Notes under the pieces: model-generated
Databases searched by the model: none
Seen by the model: only the letters and a program-made list of their open reading frames with translations
What the model was told of the DNA's origin: nothing
In this document: piece after piece, positions 42,375 through 49,912 of the stretch
How positions within the stretch are numbered: the stretch's first letter is position 1
Layout of the letters: each line of letters opens with the position of its first letter
Made by a program: the position numbers and the translations under genes
Origin: JBJMHZ01 sp045807125
GTDB taxonomy: Bacteria > Actinomycetota > Actinomycetes > JAWWOL01
Length of the DNA stretch: 64,000 bases
Direction of reading: 5' to 3'
Assembly: GCA_045807125.1 (NCBI GenBank)
Contig: JBJMHZ010000054.1
Span: forward strand, 109,676-173,675

Positions 42375-43238
42375 TCAGCGGGACGGCGCGGTGGGCACCG
42401 ACTCGGCCGGTGCGGCCGCCGAGCTCGCTGCTCTCGCCGGCCGGCCCGGCCGCCGGAGGAACAGGGCCATGACCGGCACGATGTAGGCCAGCCAGGCGAT
42501 CGCCTGCAGCCAGGTGGTCTGCGCGGTGAGGTTGACCGTGCCGCGCAGGAGCGTCCCGTACCAGCTGTCCGGCGGGATCGTGCCGGAGATGTCGAACGCC
42601 AGCGAGCGCAGGCCGGGCAGCGCGCCGGCCTCCTGCAGGTCGTGCACGCCGTACGCCAGGACGCCGGCGGCGACGACGACGAGCGCGGCGCCGGTCCAGG
42701 TGAAGAACTTGGCCAGGTTGATCTTGAGCGCGCCCTTGTAGAACAGGTAGCCGAGGATCACCGCGGTGACCAGGCCGAGGGCTGCGCCGGCGACCGGCTG
42801 GGTGCTCTGGCCGGTGGCCTGGACGGCCGACCAGATGAACAGCGAGGTCTCGAGCCCCTCGCGGCCCACCGCGATGAACGCGGTCAGCGCGAGCGCACCG
42901 GCGCCCATCGCGAGCGCCGCGTCGAGCCGGCCGCGCAGCTCCCGGGAGAGGTTGCGGGCGGTGCGCCGCATCCAGAAGACCATCCACGTGACGAAGCCGA
43001 CCGCCACGATCGACAGCGAGCCGCCGAACCCCTCCTGCGCCTCGAAGCTCAGCCGGCTGGAGGTGAAGGTGAGCAGCGCGCCGAAGCCCAGGCTCAGCGC
43101 GACCGCGCCGAGCACGCCGGCCCAGACCGGCCGCAACCGGTCGCCGTGCCCGGACTTCACCAGGTAGGCGACGAGGATGCTCACGACCAGCGAGGCCTCG
43201 AGGCCCTCCCGAAGACCGATCAGGTAGTTGGCGAACAA
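42375..43238 (-). CDS. efeU: EfeU/FTR1-type ferrous iron permease
   Basis: 287 aa, seven predicted membrane helices. The two iron-site REGLE motifs are present: IGLREGLEASLVV near residue 10 and VGREGLETSLFI near residue 123. It moves iron across the inner membrane as part of an EfeUO-type system. Its start lies 30 nt from a DtxR/IdeR-type iron box, so it is expected to be repressed by iron. The C-terminus is Ala/Pro-rich. The lipoprotein gene follows after 53 nt. Confidence 0.94.
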   Translation of the reverse strand: MFANYLIGLREGLEASLVVSILVAYLVKSGHGDRLRPVWAGVLGAVALSLGFGALLTFTSSRLSFEAQEGFGGSLSIVAVGFVTWMVFWMRRTARNLSRELRGRLDAALAMGAGALALTAFIAVGREGLETSLFIWSAVQATGQSTQPVAGAALGLVTAVILGYLFYKGALKINLAKFFTWTGAALVVVAAGVLAYGVHDLQEAGALPGLRSLAFDISGTIPPDSWYGTLLRGTVNLTAQTTWLQAIAWLAYIVPVMALFLRRPGRPARAASSAAAPAESVPTAPSR

Positions 43239-43268
43239 CGGCTGCTCCAGCGTCGGCGGTCGGTGGAC

Positions 43269-43284
43269 TTAGGGTAACCTAACC
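43269..43284. promoter_or_regulatory. Iron box (DtxR/IdeR/DmdR-type operator)
   Basis: TTAGGGTAACCTAACC closely fits the TTAGGTTAGGCTAACC-type consensus, with TTAGG/CCTAA arms. It lies 31 nt upstream of the efeU start and 59 nt upstream of the divergent amidohydrolase gene. Confidence 0.85.
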
Positions 43285-43301
43285 TCTGCCGCTGCCCGCA
43301 A

Positions 43302-43317
43302 CCCCCCAACTGGGGGG
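43302..43317 (+). promoter_or_regulatory. CCCCCC-aact-GGGGGG hairpin in 5' leader
   Basis: Six-base G/C arms with a 4-nt loop lie 25 nt upstream of the amidohydrolase GTG. It could be a leader hairpin or block read-through from the efeU promoter region. Confidence 0.4.
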
Positions 43318-43342
43318 AGCCGGGCCTGGATACGCTTCGCCG

Positions 43343-44596
43343 GTGAGCGATCAGGGGCGGCCCCCGCTGGCGGCGACCTTCCGGGAGCTGTTCGGCGCGC
43401 TGGCGGCCATCGGGCGCGACCCCCGCGGCGGCTGGTCCCGCTTCGCCTGGACCGCCGAGGACGCGGCCGCGCGCGCCTGGTTCGCCGCCGAGGCCGGCCG
43501 GCGCGGCCTCGCGGTCGAGGTGGACGCGGCCGGCAACCAGTGGGCCTGGTGGCTGCCCGCCTCGGGCGAGCCGGCCGGCCGGCCGGCCGGCGCGGTGGTC
43601 ACCGGCAGCCATCTCGACACGGTGCCCGGTGGGGGGGCGTACGACGGCGCGCTCGGCGTGGTGTCGGCGCTGCTCGCCGTCGACCTGCTGCGCGCCGAGG
43701 GTGGCGAGCCGCGCCGCCCGCTCGCGGTGGTGGCGTTCGCCGACGAGGAGGGCGCGCGGTTCAACCTGCCCACGTACGGCAGCAAGGCACTGTCCGGGCA
43801 GCTGGACGTCGACGCCGCGCTCCGCCGCCGCGACGTCGCCGGCGTCACGCTCGCCGAGGCGCTCGCGGCGGCGTCGATGCCGGCCCCGCGGCGCGACGAC
43901 GAGCTGCTGGGCCGGGTGGCGGCCTTCGTCGAGCTGCACGTCGAGCAGGGCCGCGGGCTGGCCGACCTCGACGCCGCTCTTGCGGTCGCCACCGGCATCT
44001 GGCCGCACGGCCGCTGGCGGCTCGACGCCAGGGGAGAGGCCAACCACGCCGGGACGACGAGGATGGCCGACCGGCGGGACCCGGCCGCGGTCCTCGCCGT
44101 CGCGATCGAGAGCGCCCGCGAGCACGCGATCGAGCTGGACGCCGTCGCGACCGTCGGCCGGGTGCTGGTGGAGCCCAACGGCACCAACGCGGTGCCCTCG
44201 GCGGTGACCGCCTGGCTCGACGCGCGGGCGGTCGACGACAACGCGCTGGAGCAGCTCGTCCAGGGCTTCGAGTCCGACGTGACCGAGGCGGGCGAGCGGT
44301 ACGGCGTCGAGGTGACGCTCGGGCAGGAGTCGTTCAGCCCGGCCGTGCAGTTCGATCCGGAGCTGGCCGAGCGGGTCGCCGGCTCGCTCGACCGGATCGG
44401 CCTGCCCGCGGTGCGGCTGCCGACCGCCGCCGGCCACGACGCCGGGACGCTCGCGCCGATCGTGCCGACGGCCATGCTGTTCGTGCGCAACCCGACCGGC
44501 GTGAGCCACAGCCCCGCCGAGTCGGCCTCGGACGAGGACTGCGTCACCGGCATCCGTGCGCTCGCCGCCGTCATCGAGGATCTCGCGTGCCGCTGA
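43343..44596 (+). CDS. Allantoate amidohydrolase / N-carbamoylase family (M20)
   Basis: 417 aa from GTG. Zinc amidohydrolase of the hydantoinase/carbamoylase branch. Metal-site blocks: VTGSHLDTVPGGGAYDGALG near residue 87, FADEEGARFN near residue 132, FVELHVEQG near residue 197, GEANHAGTTRMADRRDP near residue 232, and the C-terminal AGHDAGTLAPIVPTAMLF. The next gene overlaps by 10 nt and is a formimidoylglutamate deiminase. That suggests the real substrate is in histidine degradation, such as N-formylglutamate, rather than allantoate; the family name alone does not decide. Confidence 0.88.
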   Translation: MSDQGRPPLAATFRELFGALAAIGRDPRGGWSRFAWTAEDAAARAWFAAEAGRRGLAVEVDAAGNQWAWWLPASGEPAGRPAGAVVTGSHLDTVPGGGAYDGALGVVSALLAVDLLRAEGGEPRRPLAVVAFADEEGARFNLPTYGSKALSGQLDVDAALRRRDVAGVTLAEALAAASMPAPRRDDELLGRVAAFVELHVEQGRGLADLDAALAVATGIWPHGRWRLDARGEANHAGTTRMADRRDPAAVLAVAIESAREHAIELDAVATVGRVLVEPNGTNAVPSAVTAWLDARAVDDNALEQLVQGFESDVTEAGERYGVEVTLGQESFSPAVQFDPELAERVAGSLDRIGLPAVRLPTAAGHDAGTLAPIVPTAMLFVRNPTGVSHSPAESASDEDCVTGIRALAAVIEDLACR

Positions 44597-45957
44597 CCGC
44601 CGGGCCGCCCGCTGCCTGGTGGGCCGAGCACGCGTGGCTGGGCTCGCCCGAGGCGGGGGCCGTGCACGACGTCCTCATCGAGACCGCCGGCGAGCGGATC
44701 GCGGCGGTGCGCGTGGGAGTGCCGCCGCCGGCCGGTGCGGCGCGGCTGCGAGGGCTCACCCTGCCGGGCATGGCCAACGCTCACTCGCACGCCTTCCACC
44801 GCGCGCTGCGCGGGCGGACGCACGCGGGGGCCGGCGACTTCTGGGCCTGGCGCGAGGTGATGTACGAGGTGGCCGCCCGGCTCGACCCCGACGGCTACTA
44901 CCGCCTCGCGCGGGCCGCGTACGCCGAGATGGCGCTGGCCGGGATCACCGCGGTCGGCGAGTTCCACTACCTGCACCACGACCGCGACGGCCGCCCGTAC
45001 GCCGACCCCAACGCGATGGCGGGCGCCCTCGTGGCGGCCGCTGCCGATGCGGGAGTGCGGCTCACCCTGCTCGACGCCTGCTACCTGCAGGCCGACGTCG
45101 ACGGAAGCCCGCTGGCCGGGCTGCAGCTGCGCTTCGGCGACGGCGACGGTGACCGGTGGGCCGCGCGGGTGCGGGAGCTGCGCGCGACGGCGACGTCCGG
45201 GCTGGTCGTCGGCGTCGCCGTCCACAGCGTCAGGGCGGTGCCGGCGGCCGCGCTGCCCGTCGTCGCCGACCTGGCCGCCGAGCTGGCCGCGCCGCTGCAC
45301 GTCCACCTGTCGGAGCAGCGCAGGGAGAACGCGGCCTGCCTCGCCGCCACCGGGCGCACGCCCGCCGGTCTGCTCGCCGCGCACGGCGTCCTCGGCGACC
45401 GGACGACGGCGGTGCACGCCACCCATCTCACCGACGACGACGTGCGGCTCCTGGGGGAGTCGGCCACCGCCGTCTGCCTCTGCCCGACCACCGAGCGCGA
45501 CCTCGCCGACGGGGTGGGGCCGGCCCGCCGGCTGGTCGAGGCCGGCAGCCGGCTCTGCCTCGGCAGCGACAGCCAGGCCGTCGTCGACCTGCTCGAGGAG
45601 GCGCGGGCGGTCGAGCTCGACGAGCGGCTGGTCACCGAGCGGCGGGGCAGCCACCGGGCCGGTGCCCTGCTCGCCGCGGCCTGCGCCGGCGGCGCGGCTG
45701 CGCTCGGGCGCCCGGACGCCGGCCGCATCGCGCCCGGCGCGCTCGCCGACCTGGTCACGGTGGGGCTGGGCAGCCCGCGGCTCGCGGGCGCGGCGCCCGG
45801 CCTGCTCGTCGAGCACGTCGTCTTCGCCGCGACGGCGGCCGACGTGACCGACGTCGTCGTGGGCGGCCGGCCGGTCGTACGGGACGGCCGGCACCTCGCG
45901 GTCGGCGACGTGGGTGCCGCCCTCGCCAGCGCGATCGGCGCCCTGACTGGCGACTGA
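44587..45957 (+). CDS. hutF: Formimidoylglutamate deiminase
   Basis: 456 aa from GTG 44587, overlapping the previous gene. Amidohydrolase-superfamily enzyme that converts N-formimidoyl-L-glutamate to N-formylglutamate and ammonia. The metal pair lies in GMANAHSHAFHRALRGRT near residue 60. Further blocks: FHYLHHDRDGRPYADPN near residue 122, LHVHLSEQRRENAACLAATG near residue 237, HATHLTDDDV and CLGSDSQAVVDLLEEAR near residue 324. In Streptomyces-like genomes hutI often follows; here the cluster stops at a convergent PBP gene. Confidence 0.9.
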   Translation: MPLTAGPPAAWWAEHAWLGSPEAGAVHDVLIETAGERIAAVRVGVPPPAGAARLRGLTLPGMANAHSHAFHRALRGRTHAGAGDFWAWREVMYEVAARLDPDGYYRLARAAYAEMALAGITAVGEFHYLHHDRDGRPYADPNAMAGALVAAAADAGVRLTLLDACYLQADVDGSPLAGLQLRFGDGDGDRWAARVRELRATATSGLVVGVAVHSVRAVPAAALPVVADLAAELAAPLHVHLSEQRRENAACLAATGRTPAGLLAAHGVLGDRTTAVHATHLTDDDVRLLGESATAVCLCPTTERDLADGVGPARRLVEAGSRLCLGSDSQAVVDLLEEARAVELDERLVTERRGSHRAGALLAAACAGGAAALGRPDAGRIAPGALADLVTVGLGSPRLAGAAPGLLVEHVVFAATAADVTDVVVGGRPVVRDGRHLAVGDVGAALASAIGALTGD

Positions 45958-45975
45958 GCGAGAGGCCGTCCGGGC

Positions 45976-48222
45976 TCAGGGCTTCGGCGACGGCTTCGGC
46001 TTGGGCCTGTGCTTCTTCGTCGGCGGCGGCGACGGCTTGGGCGGGGGCGTCGGCTTGGGCGGCTTGGTCACCGTCGGCGTGGGGGTCGGCGTCGGTGCCG
46101 GCGTCGTCCTGGTGGGGGCCGACGTCGGCGGCGGCGCGGGCGCGTGCGGGATCGCGAGCGGCTCGGGGAAGTCCTGCACCGGCACGCCGCGCAGGGCCCC
46201 CGCCATCGTCCGCTGCCAGATGATGGCCGGCAGGTCGCCTCCGAACACGACGTCCCAGTACTGGCCGTCGGCCCGGATCCGGTGCAGCGGGTACTTCGGC
46301 CCCCGCGGGTCGCCCACCCAGACCACCGTCGCCAGCTGCGGGGTGTAGCCGCAGAACCACGCCATCTGCTCGTCCTGCGTCGTCCCGGTCTTGCCGGCCG
46401 CGGGACGGCCGATCGAGGCCCGGATGCCGGTGCGGGCGCCGTTGGGGCCGTCGATGACGCCGCGCAGCACCGACGTCACGCCGCCCGCGACCTCCTTGCT
46501 GAGCACCCGCTTGCACGACGGCTTCACGCTCTCGATGACCTTGCTGCCGCTGAGGACCCGGCTGATGGCGTGCGGCTCGCAGTACGTGCCCTCCGCCGCG
46601 AACGTCGCGTACGCCCCCGCCATCTCCAGCGGGCTCACGGAGTTGGTGCCGAGGAAGAACGACGCGTAGGCGCCGAGCGGCTTGTCCGGGAACGCGTGCA
46701 CGCCCATCTGGCCGGCGAGCCGGGCCGGCCCGACGGTGCCCGTCAGCTGCTCGATCTGCATGTAGCAGGTGTTGACCGACAGCCAGGTGGCCTCCGCGAC
46801 GTTGAACGTGCCGGCCTCGCTGTCGCCCGCGTTGCTCACCGGGTACGGGAACGGCCGGTCGTTGGGAAAGGCCGTGCTCTTGTACTGGTTGGGGCAGTGG
46901 AACGTCTTGTACAGCGGGATGCCCTGGCGCAGCGCGTCGGCGAGGACGAAGACCTTGAAGGTGGAGCCGGCCTGGTAGCCGGTGCTGCCGCCGAGCGCGT
47001 AGTTGACCGAGGTGGCGCCGTGCTGCCGCTCGTGGCTGTACTTGCGGTCGATCGCCATGCCCGTGACGGCGCCGGTGCCCGGCTGGACGGTCACCGACGC
47101 GGCGGCGATGCCCGTGCCGCCGTTGTTGCGGTTGGTGGGCGGCACCGTGCGGTCGACGGCGTCCTGGGCGGCGGCCTGCACGGTGGGCCGCAGGGTCGTG
47201 AAGATGCGCAGGCCGCCGGTCAGCAGCAGCTTGCGCCGGTCGTCGACGGTCTTGCCGAGGTGCCGGTCGGCCAGCACCTCCTTGATGACGTAGTCGCAGA
47301 AGAACGGCGCCCACGAGCTCTCGCAACCGTTGCCGGTGCGGGTGATGTGGATGCCGAGCGGCCGCTGCATCGCCCGGTGCGCGCGCGCCTGCGTGAGGTA
47401 GCCGAGCTCGGCCATGCGGGCGAGGACGGTGTCCCGGCGCGCCTTGGCCTCGTCGGGGTGCAGCACCGGGTCGTAGCCGTACGGGTTGCGCACGAGGCCG
47501 GCCAGCAGCGCGGCCTGCGGCAGGGTGAGGCGCTGCACCTCGCGGCCGAAGTAGTGCTTGGCCGCGGTGCCGATGCCGTACGCGCCCTCGCCGAAGTAGA
47601 CGATGTTGAGGTAGCGCTCGAGGATCTCCCGCTTGGACATCGAGTTGGCGAGCGCGATGGCGTAGCGCGCCTCGCGGACCTTCCTGGCCAGCGTGTCGGA
47701 GGTGGCCGCCTCCTGCTGGGCCTTCGTGGTGGCCGACTGCACGAGGACGTTCTTCACCAGCTGCTGGGTGAGGGTCGAGCCGCCCTGGCGCACGTCGCCG
47801 GAGCCGGCGTTGGTGACGGCTGCCCGCAGGATGCCCTTGATGTCGATGCCGCGGTCGGAGTAGAACCGCGAGTCCTCGATCGCGATGATCGCGCGCTGGG
47901 CGGTCGTCGGCACCTTGGTGAGCGGCACGACCTCGCGGTTCTCGTAGTAGAACGTCGCGAGCGGGGTGCCGTCGGCGGCGAGGATCTGCGTGCGCTGCGA
48001 CAGCTGCGGCATGGTGAGCTGGCTCGGCAGCGACTCGAACGCGGTGGCCGCCCGCTTGGCGCCGGCCCCGAGGCCGCCGATCACCGGCATCAGCATCCCG
48101 GCGAGGACGATGCCGGCCACGACGCTCACCGTGAGGAAGAGCGCGAAGGCTCGCAGGCGGTGCTCGGACTGACGCAGGGCGATCGCTCCCCGTGCTGGAG
48201 GACAGGTCGGGCGCCGGGGCAC
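45976..48222 (-). CDS. Class A penicillin-binding protein (bifunctional)
   Basis: 748 aa. An N-terminal anchor helix (FALFLTVSVVAGIVLAGMLM) is followed by a GT51 glycosyltransferase with IEDSRFYSDRGIDIKGI near residue 112 (catalytic Glu) and RQGGSTLTQQLVKN. A transpeptidase follows with AGSTFKVFVLADA near residue 422 (SxxK), SVNTCYM (SxN) and AGKTGTTQDEQMAWFCGY (KTG) near residue 612. The C-terminus is a long Pro/Thr/Lys tail of about 75 residues. It polymerises and cross-links peptidoglycan. It is convergent with hutF, with an 18-nt gap. Confidence 0.95.
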   Translation of the reverse strand: MPRRPTCPPARGAIALRQSEHRLRAFALFLTVSVVAGIVLAGMLMPVIGGLGAGAKRAATAFESLPSQLTMPQLSQRTQILAADGTPLATFYYENREVVPLTKVPTTAQRAIIAIEDSRFYSDRGIDIKGILRAAVTNAGSGDVRQGGSTLTQQLVKNVLVQSATTKAQQEAATSDTLARKVREARYAIALANSMSKREILERYLNIVYFGEGAYGIGTAAKHYFGREVQRLTLPQAALLAGLVRNPYGYDPVLHPDEAKARRDTVLARMAELGYLTQARAHRAMQRPLGIHITRTGNGCESSWAPFFCDYVIKEVLADRHLGKTVDDRRKLLLTGGLRIFTTLRPTVQAAAQDAVDRTVPPTNRNNGGTGIAAASVTVQPGTGAVTGMAIDRKYSHERQHGATSVNYALGGSTGYQAGSTFKVFVLADALRQGIPLYKTFHCPNQYKSTAFPNDRPFPYPVSNAGDSEAGTFNVAEATWLSVNTCYMQIEQLTGTVGPARLAGQMGVHAFPDKPLGAYASFFLGTNSVSPLEMAGAYATFAAEGTYCEPHAISRVLSGSKVIESVKPSCKRVLSKEVAGGVTSVLRGVIDGPNGARTGIRASIGRPAAGKTGTTQDEQMAWFCGYTPQLATVVWVGDPRGPKYPLHRIRADGQYWDVVFGGDLPAIIWQRTMAGALRGVPVQDFPEPLAIPHAPAPPPTSAPTRTTPAPTPTPTPTVTKPPKPTPPPKPSPPPTKKHRPKPKPSPKP

Positions 48223-48321
48223 GGCGCGGTCGGCCGGGCGGCTGCGCCCGGTCCGTGATCTGTCTTCCGCCGGGCACCGCCGGGCAAACGCCGTGATCCA
48301 CCCGCGGCCCTCGCACCCAGG

Positions 48322-49296
48322 CTAGCTCGTGGCCGTGATCCCCCAGGTGGTGGCGACGCTCTCGCCGGGGGCCAGCTCGATGAGGTCGGTGCCGGTCTGC
48401 AGCGCGTTGGGCGGGGCGGTCATCGGCTCGACCCCGAGCCCGGTGCGCCGCTTGTCCGGCTCCGGGAGCGCATCGCCGGTGAAGATCTCCAGGTACGGGA
48501 AGGCCGGGCCGGCCCACAGCGAGACCGATCGGGCGCCGTCCGGCGTCGAGAGCGTCACCACCGCCCGGCCGTCGCCGTCGCGCTCGAGGTCGGTGATCGT
48601 CGTGTCGATCTCGACCGAGCCGATCTGGCGCGGCTCCCGGAAGTCGTGCTCGGTGCCCGCGACCGGGCGGCGGTCGACGGGGATGCCGCGGTCGTCGGTC
48701 GGCAGGAAGGTCGCGCCGGGCACCCGCAGCACCGCATCGTCGATGCGGTCCAGCCCGACGGTGAGGTAGGGGTGGAACCCGAGGGCGTACGGGCACGGTT
48801 CGGCGCCGACGTTGGTGGCGACGGTCCGCACCGTCAGGCCGTCGTCGCCCAGCGCGTGCTCGTTGCGCACCTCGAGGGCGAACGGGTAGCCCGGCTGCGG
48901 ATGCACCCGGCAGGCGAGGGTCAGCCGATCCGGCTCGGCCGGCGTGCCCTCGCCGTCGACCGGCGTCCAGGAGCACCAGCGCAGCAGGCCGTGGATCGCG
49001 TTGCCCTTGTCCGGCTCGGTGATCGGCAGCTGGAGGTCCTTGCCGCGGTGACGCCAGCGGCCGTCGCGCACCCGGTTGGGCCACGGGACGAGCGTCTGGC
49101 CCCTGGCGCCGGTGCACGTCTCGTCGGCTGCGTACCCGTCGAGCACGTGGACGCCGCCCACCACGTAGGTGCGGATCCCGCCGCCGACCTCGACGACGGT
49201 GACCGACTGCTCGCCGTGGCGCAGCTCGTACTGGCGACCGGAGGGAGGCCGTGGAGGCTCTGGAGGCCCTCCCGGCCCTGCCGCGATCTGGTCCAT
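48322..49296 (-). CDS. Aldose 1-epimerase family protein
   Basis: 324 aa from ATG 49296 (GAGG upstream). Galactose-mutarotase-like beta-sandwich. Sugar-binding His residues appear in GNAIHGLLRWCSW near residue 99 and YALGFHPYLTVG near residue 175. TLVPWPNRVRDGRWRHRGK and GLGVEPMTAPPNALQTG (catalytic Glu) complete the pattern. Members epimerise the anomeric carbon of glucose or galactose, or of sugar phosphates. No sugar operon is nearby. Confidence 0.92.
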   Translation of the reverse strand: MDQIAAGPGGPPEPPRPPSGRQYELRHGEQSVTVVEVGGGIRTYVVGGVHVLDGYAADETCTGARGQTLVPWPNRVRDGRWRHRGKDLQLPITEPDKGNAIHGLLRWCSWTPVDGEGTPAEPDRLTLACRVHPQPGYPFALEVRNEHALGDDGLTVRTVATNVGAEPCPYALGFHPYLTVGLDRIDDAVLRVPGATFLPTDDRGIPVDRRPVAGTEHDFREPRQIGSVEIDTTITDLERDGDGRAVVTLSTPDGARSVSLWAGPAFPYLEIFTGDALPEPDKRRTGLGVEPMTAPPNALQTGTDLIELAPGESVATTWGITATS

Positions 49297-49527
49297 GACG
49301 CCTCGCCCTCGCTCCCGCGCATGTCGCGCTCGTCGCGCGCTCGTCCTGCGCCCGTTGCTCGTGACGGGCCCTTGCCGCCCGCGTGCGCGATCAAACGCCG
49401 CCGGGCCCGCCGCCCGGTTGTCCACAGCCGCGGCGCTGAGCAGGGCGGGCGCGGGCCGCTCGCCGCTAGCGTGTGCCGATCATCGTCGCCCCGCTCACCG
49501 GGCGGGCCGGTCACGGGAGGGATTCGC
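49297..49527. other. Divergent promoter region, 231 nt
   Basis: Separates the epimerase (minus) from the WXG100 gene (plus). It contains one isolated TTGTCCACA (49418-49426), identical to an actinobacterial DnaA box, and no credible reading frame. The sequence gctagcgtgtgccg near 49467 could be a -10 type element. Confidence 0.4.
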
Positions 49528-49821
49528 ATGGCTGGTGGCATCAAGGTCACCCCGGAGCAGTTGCAGGCGCTGGCGGGGCAGGTGGCCAGGGGATCAGGCG
49601 AGATCGAGCATCAGCTCGGCGGGCTGACCCAGGCCCTCGCGCCGCTCGGCTCGGACTGGGCCGGTCAGGCCCAGCAGCAGTTCCAGCAGCTCTGGTCCGA
49701 GTGGCACGCCGCGGCCACCCGGCTGCGCGCGGCGCTCGACGGCATCAGCCGCCTCATGGGCCAGGCCGGGCACGCCTACGCCAGCGCGGAGCAGGAGATC
49801 GCGGCGACGTTCCGCGCCTGA
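49528..49821 (+). CDS. WXG100 family protein (type VII secretion substrate)
   Basis: 97 aa from ATG 49528, with GGGAGG upstream. Two amphipathic helices are joined by a turn containing SDWAGQAQQQF, where WAG takes the place of the WxG motif. The helices KVTPEQLQALAGQVARGSGE and LRAALDGISRLMGQAGHAYA fit the ESAT-6-like hairpin. There is no YxxxD/E tail signal of canonical form (the end is YASAEQEIAATFRA, giving Y-A-S-A-E, which does match YxxxE). It is convergent with a large EssC/EccC-type ATPase and is its likely substrate. Confidence 0.92.
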   Translation: MAGGIKVTPEQLQALAGQVARGSGEIEHQLGGLTQALAPLGSDWAGQAQQQFQQLWSEWHAAATRLRAALDGISRLMGQAGHAYASAEQEIAATFRA

Positions 49822-49847
49822 CCAGGCTCAGCGGCAATAACAGTCGG

Positions 49848-49885
49848 CAGGGGCGCCGGGCGGCACGCGTCGTCCGGCGCCCCTG
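49848..49885. terminator. Bidirectional hairpin between WXG100 and EssC-like genes
   Basis: A perfect 12-bp inverted repeat, CAGGGGCGCCGG and CCGGCGCCCCTG with a 14-nt loop, lies in the gap between the two convergent genes. Confidence 0.75.
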
Positions 49886-49912
49886 CGCGTCGTCGGCCCC
49901 GCTCCGAGCGGG

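Noticed and set aside
49418..49426. TTGTCCACA identical to an actinobacterial DnaA box (also TATCCACA near 19115)
   Set aside because: Single isolated copies with no cluster, no dnaA/dnaN context and no A/T-rich unwinding region, so not an origin.
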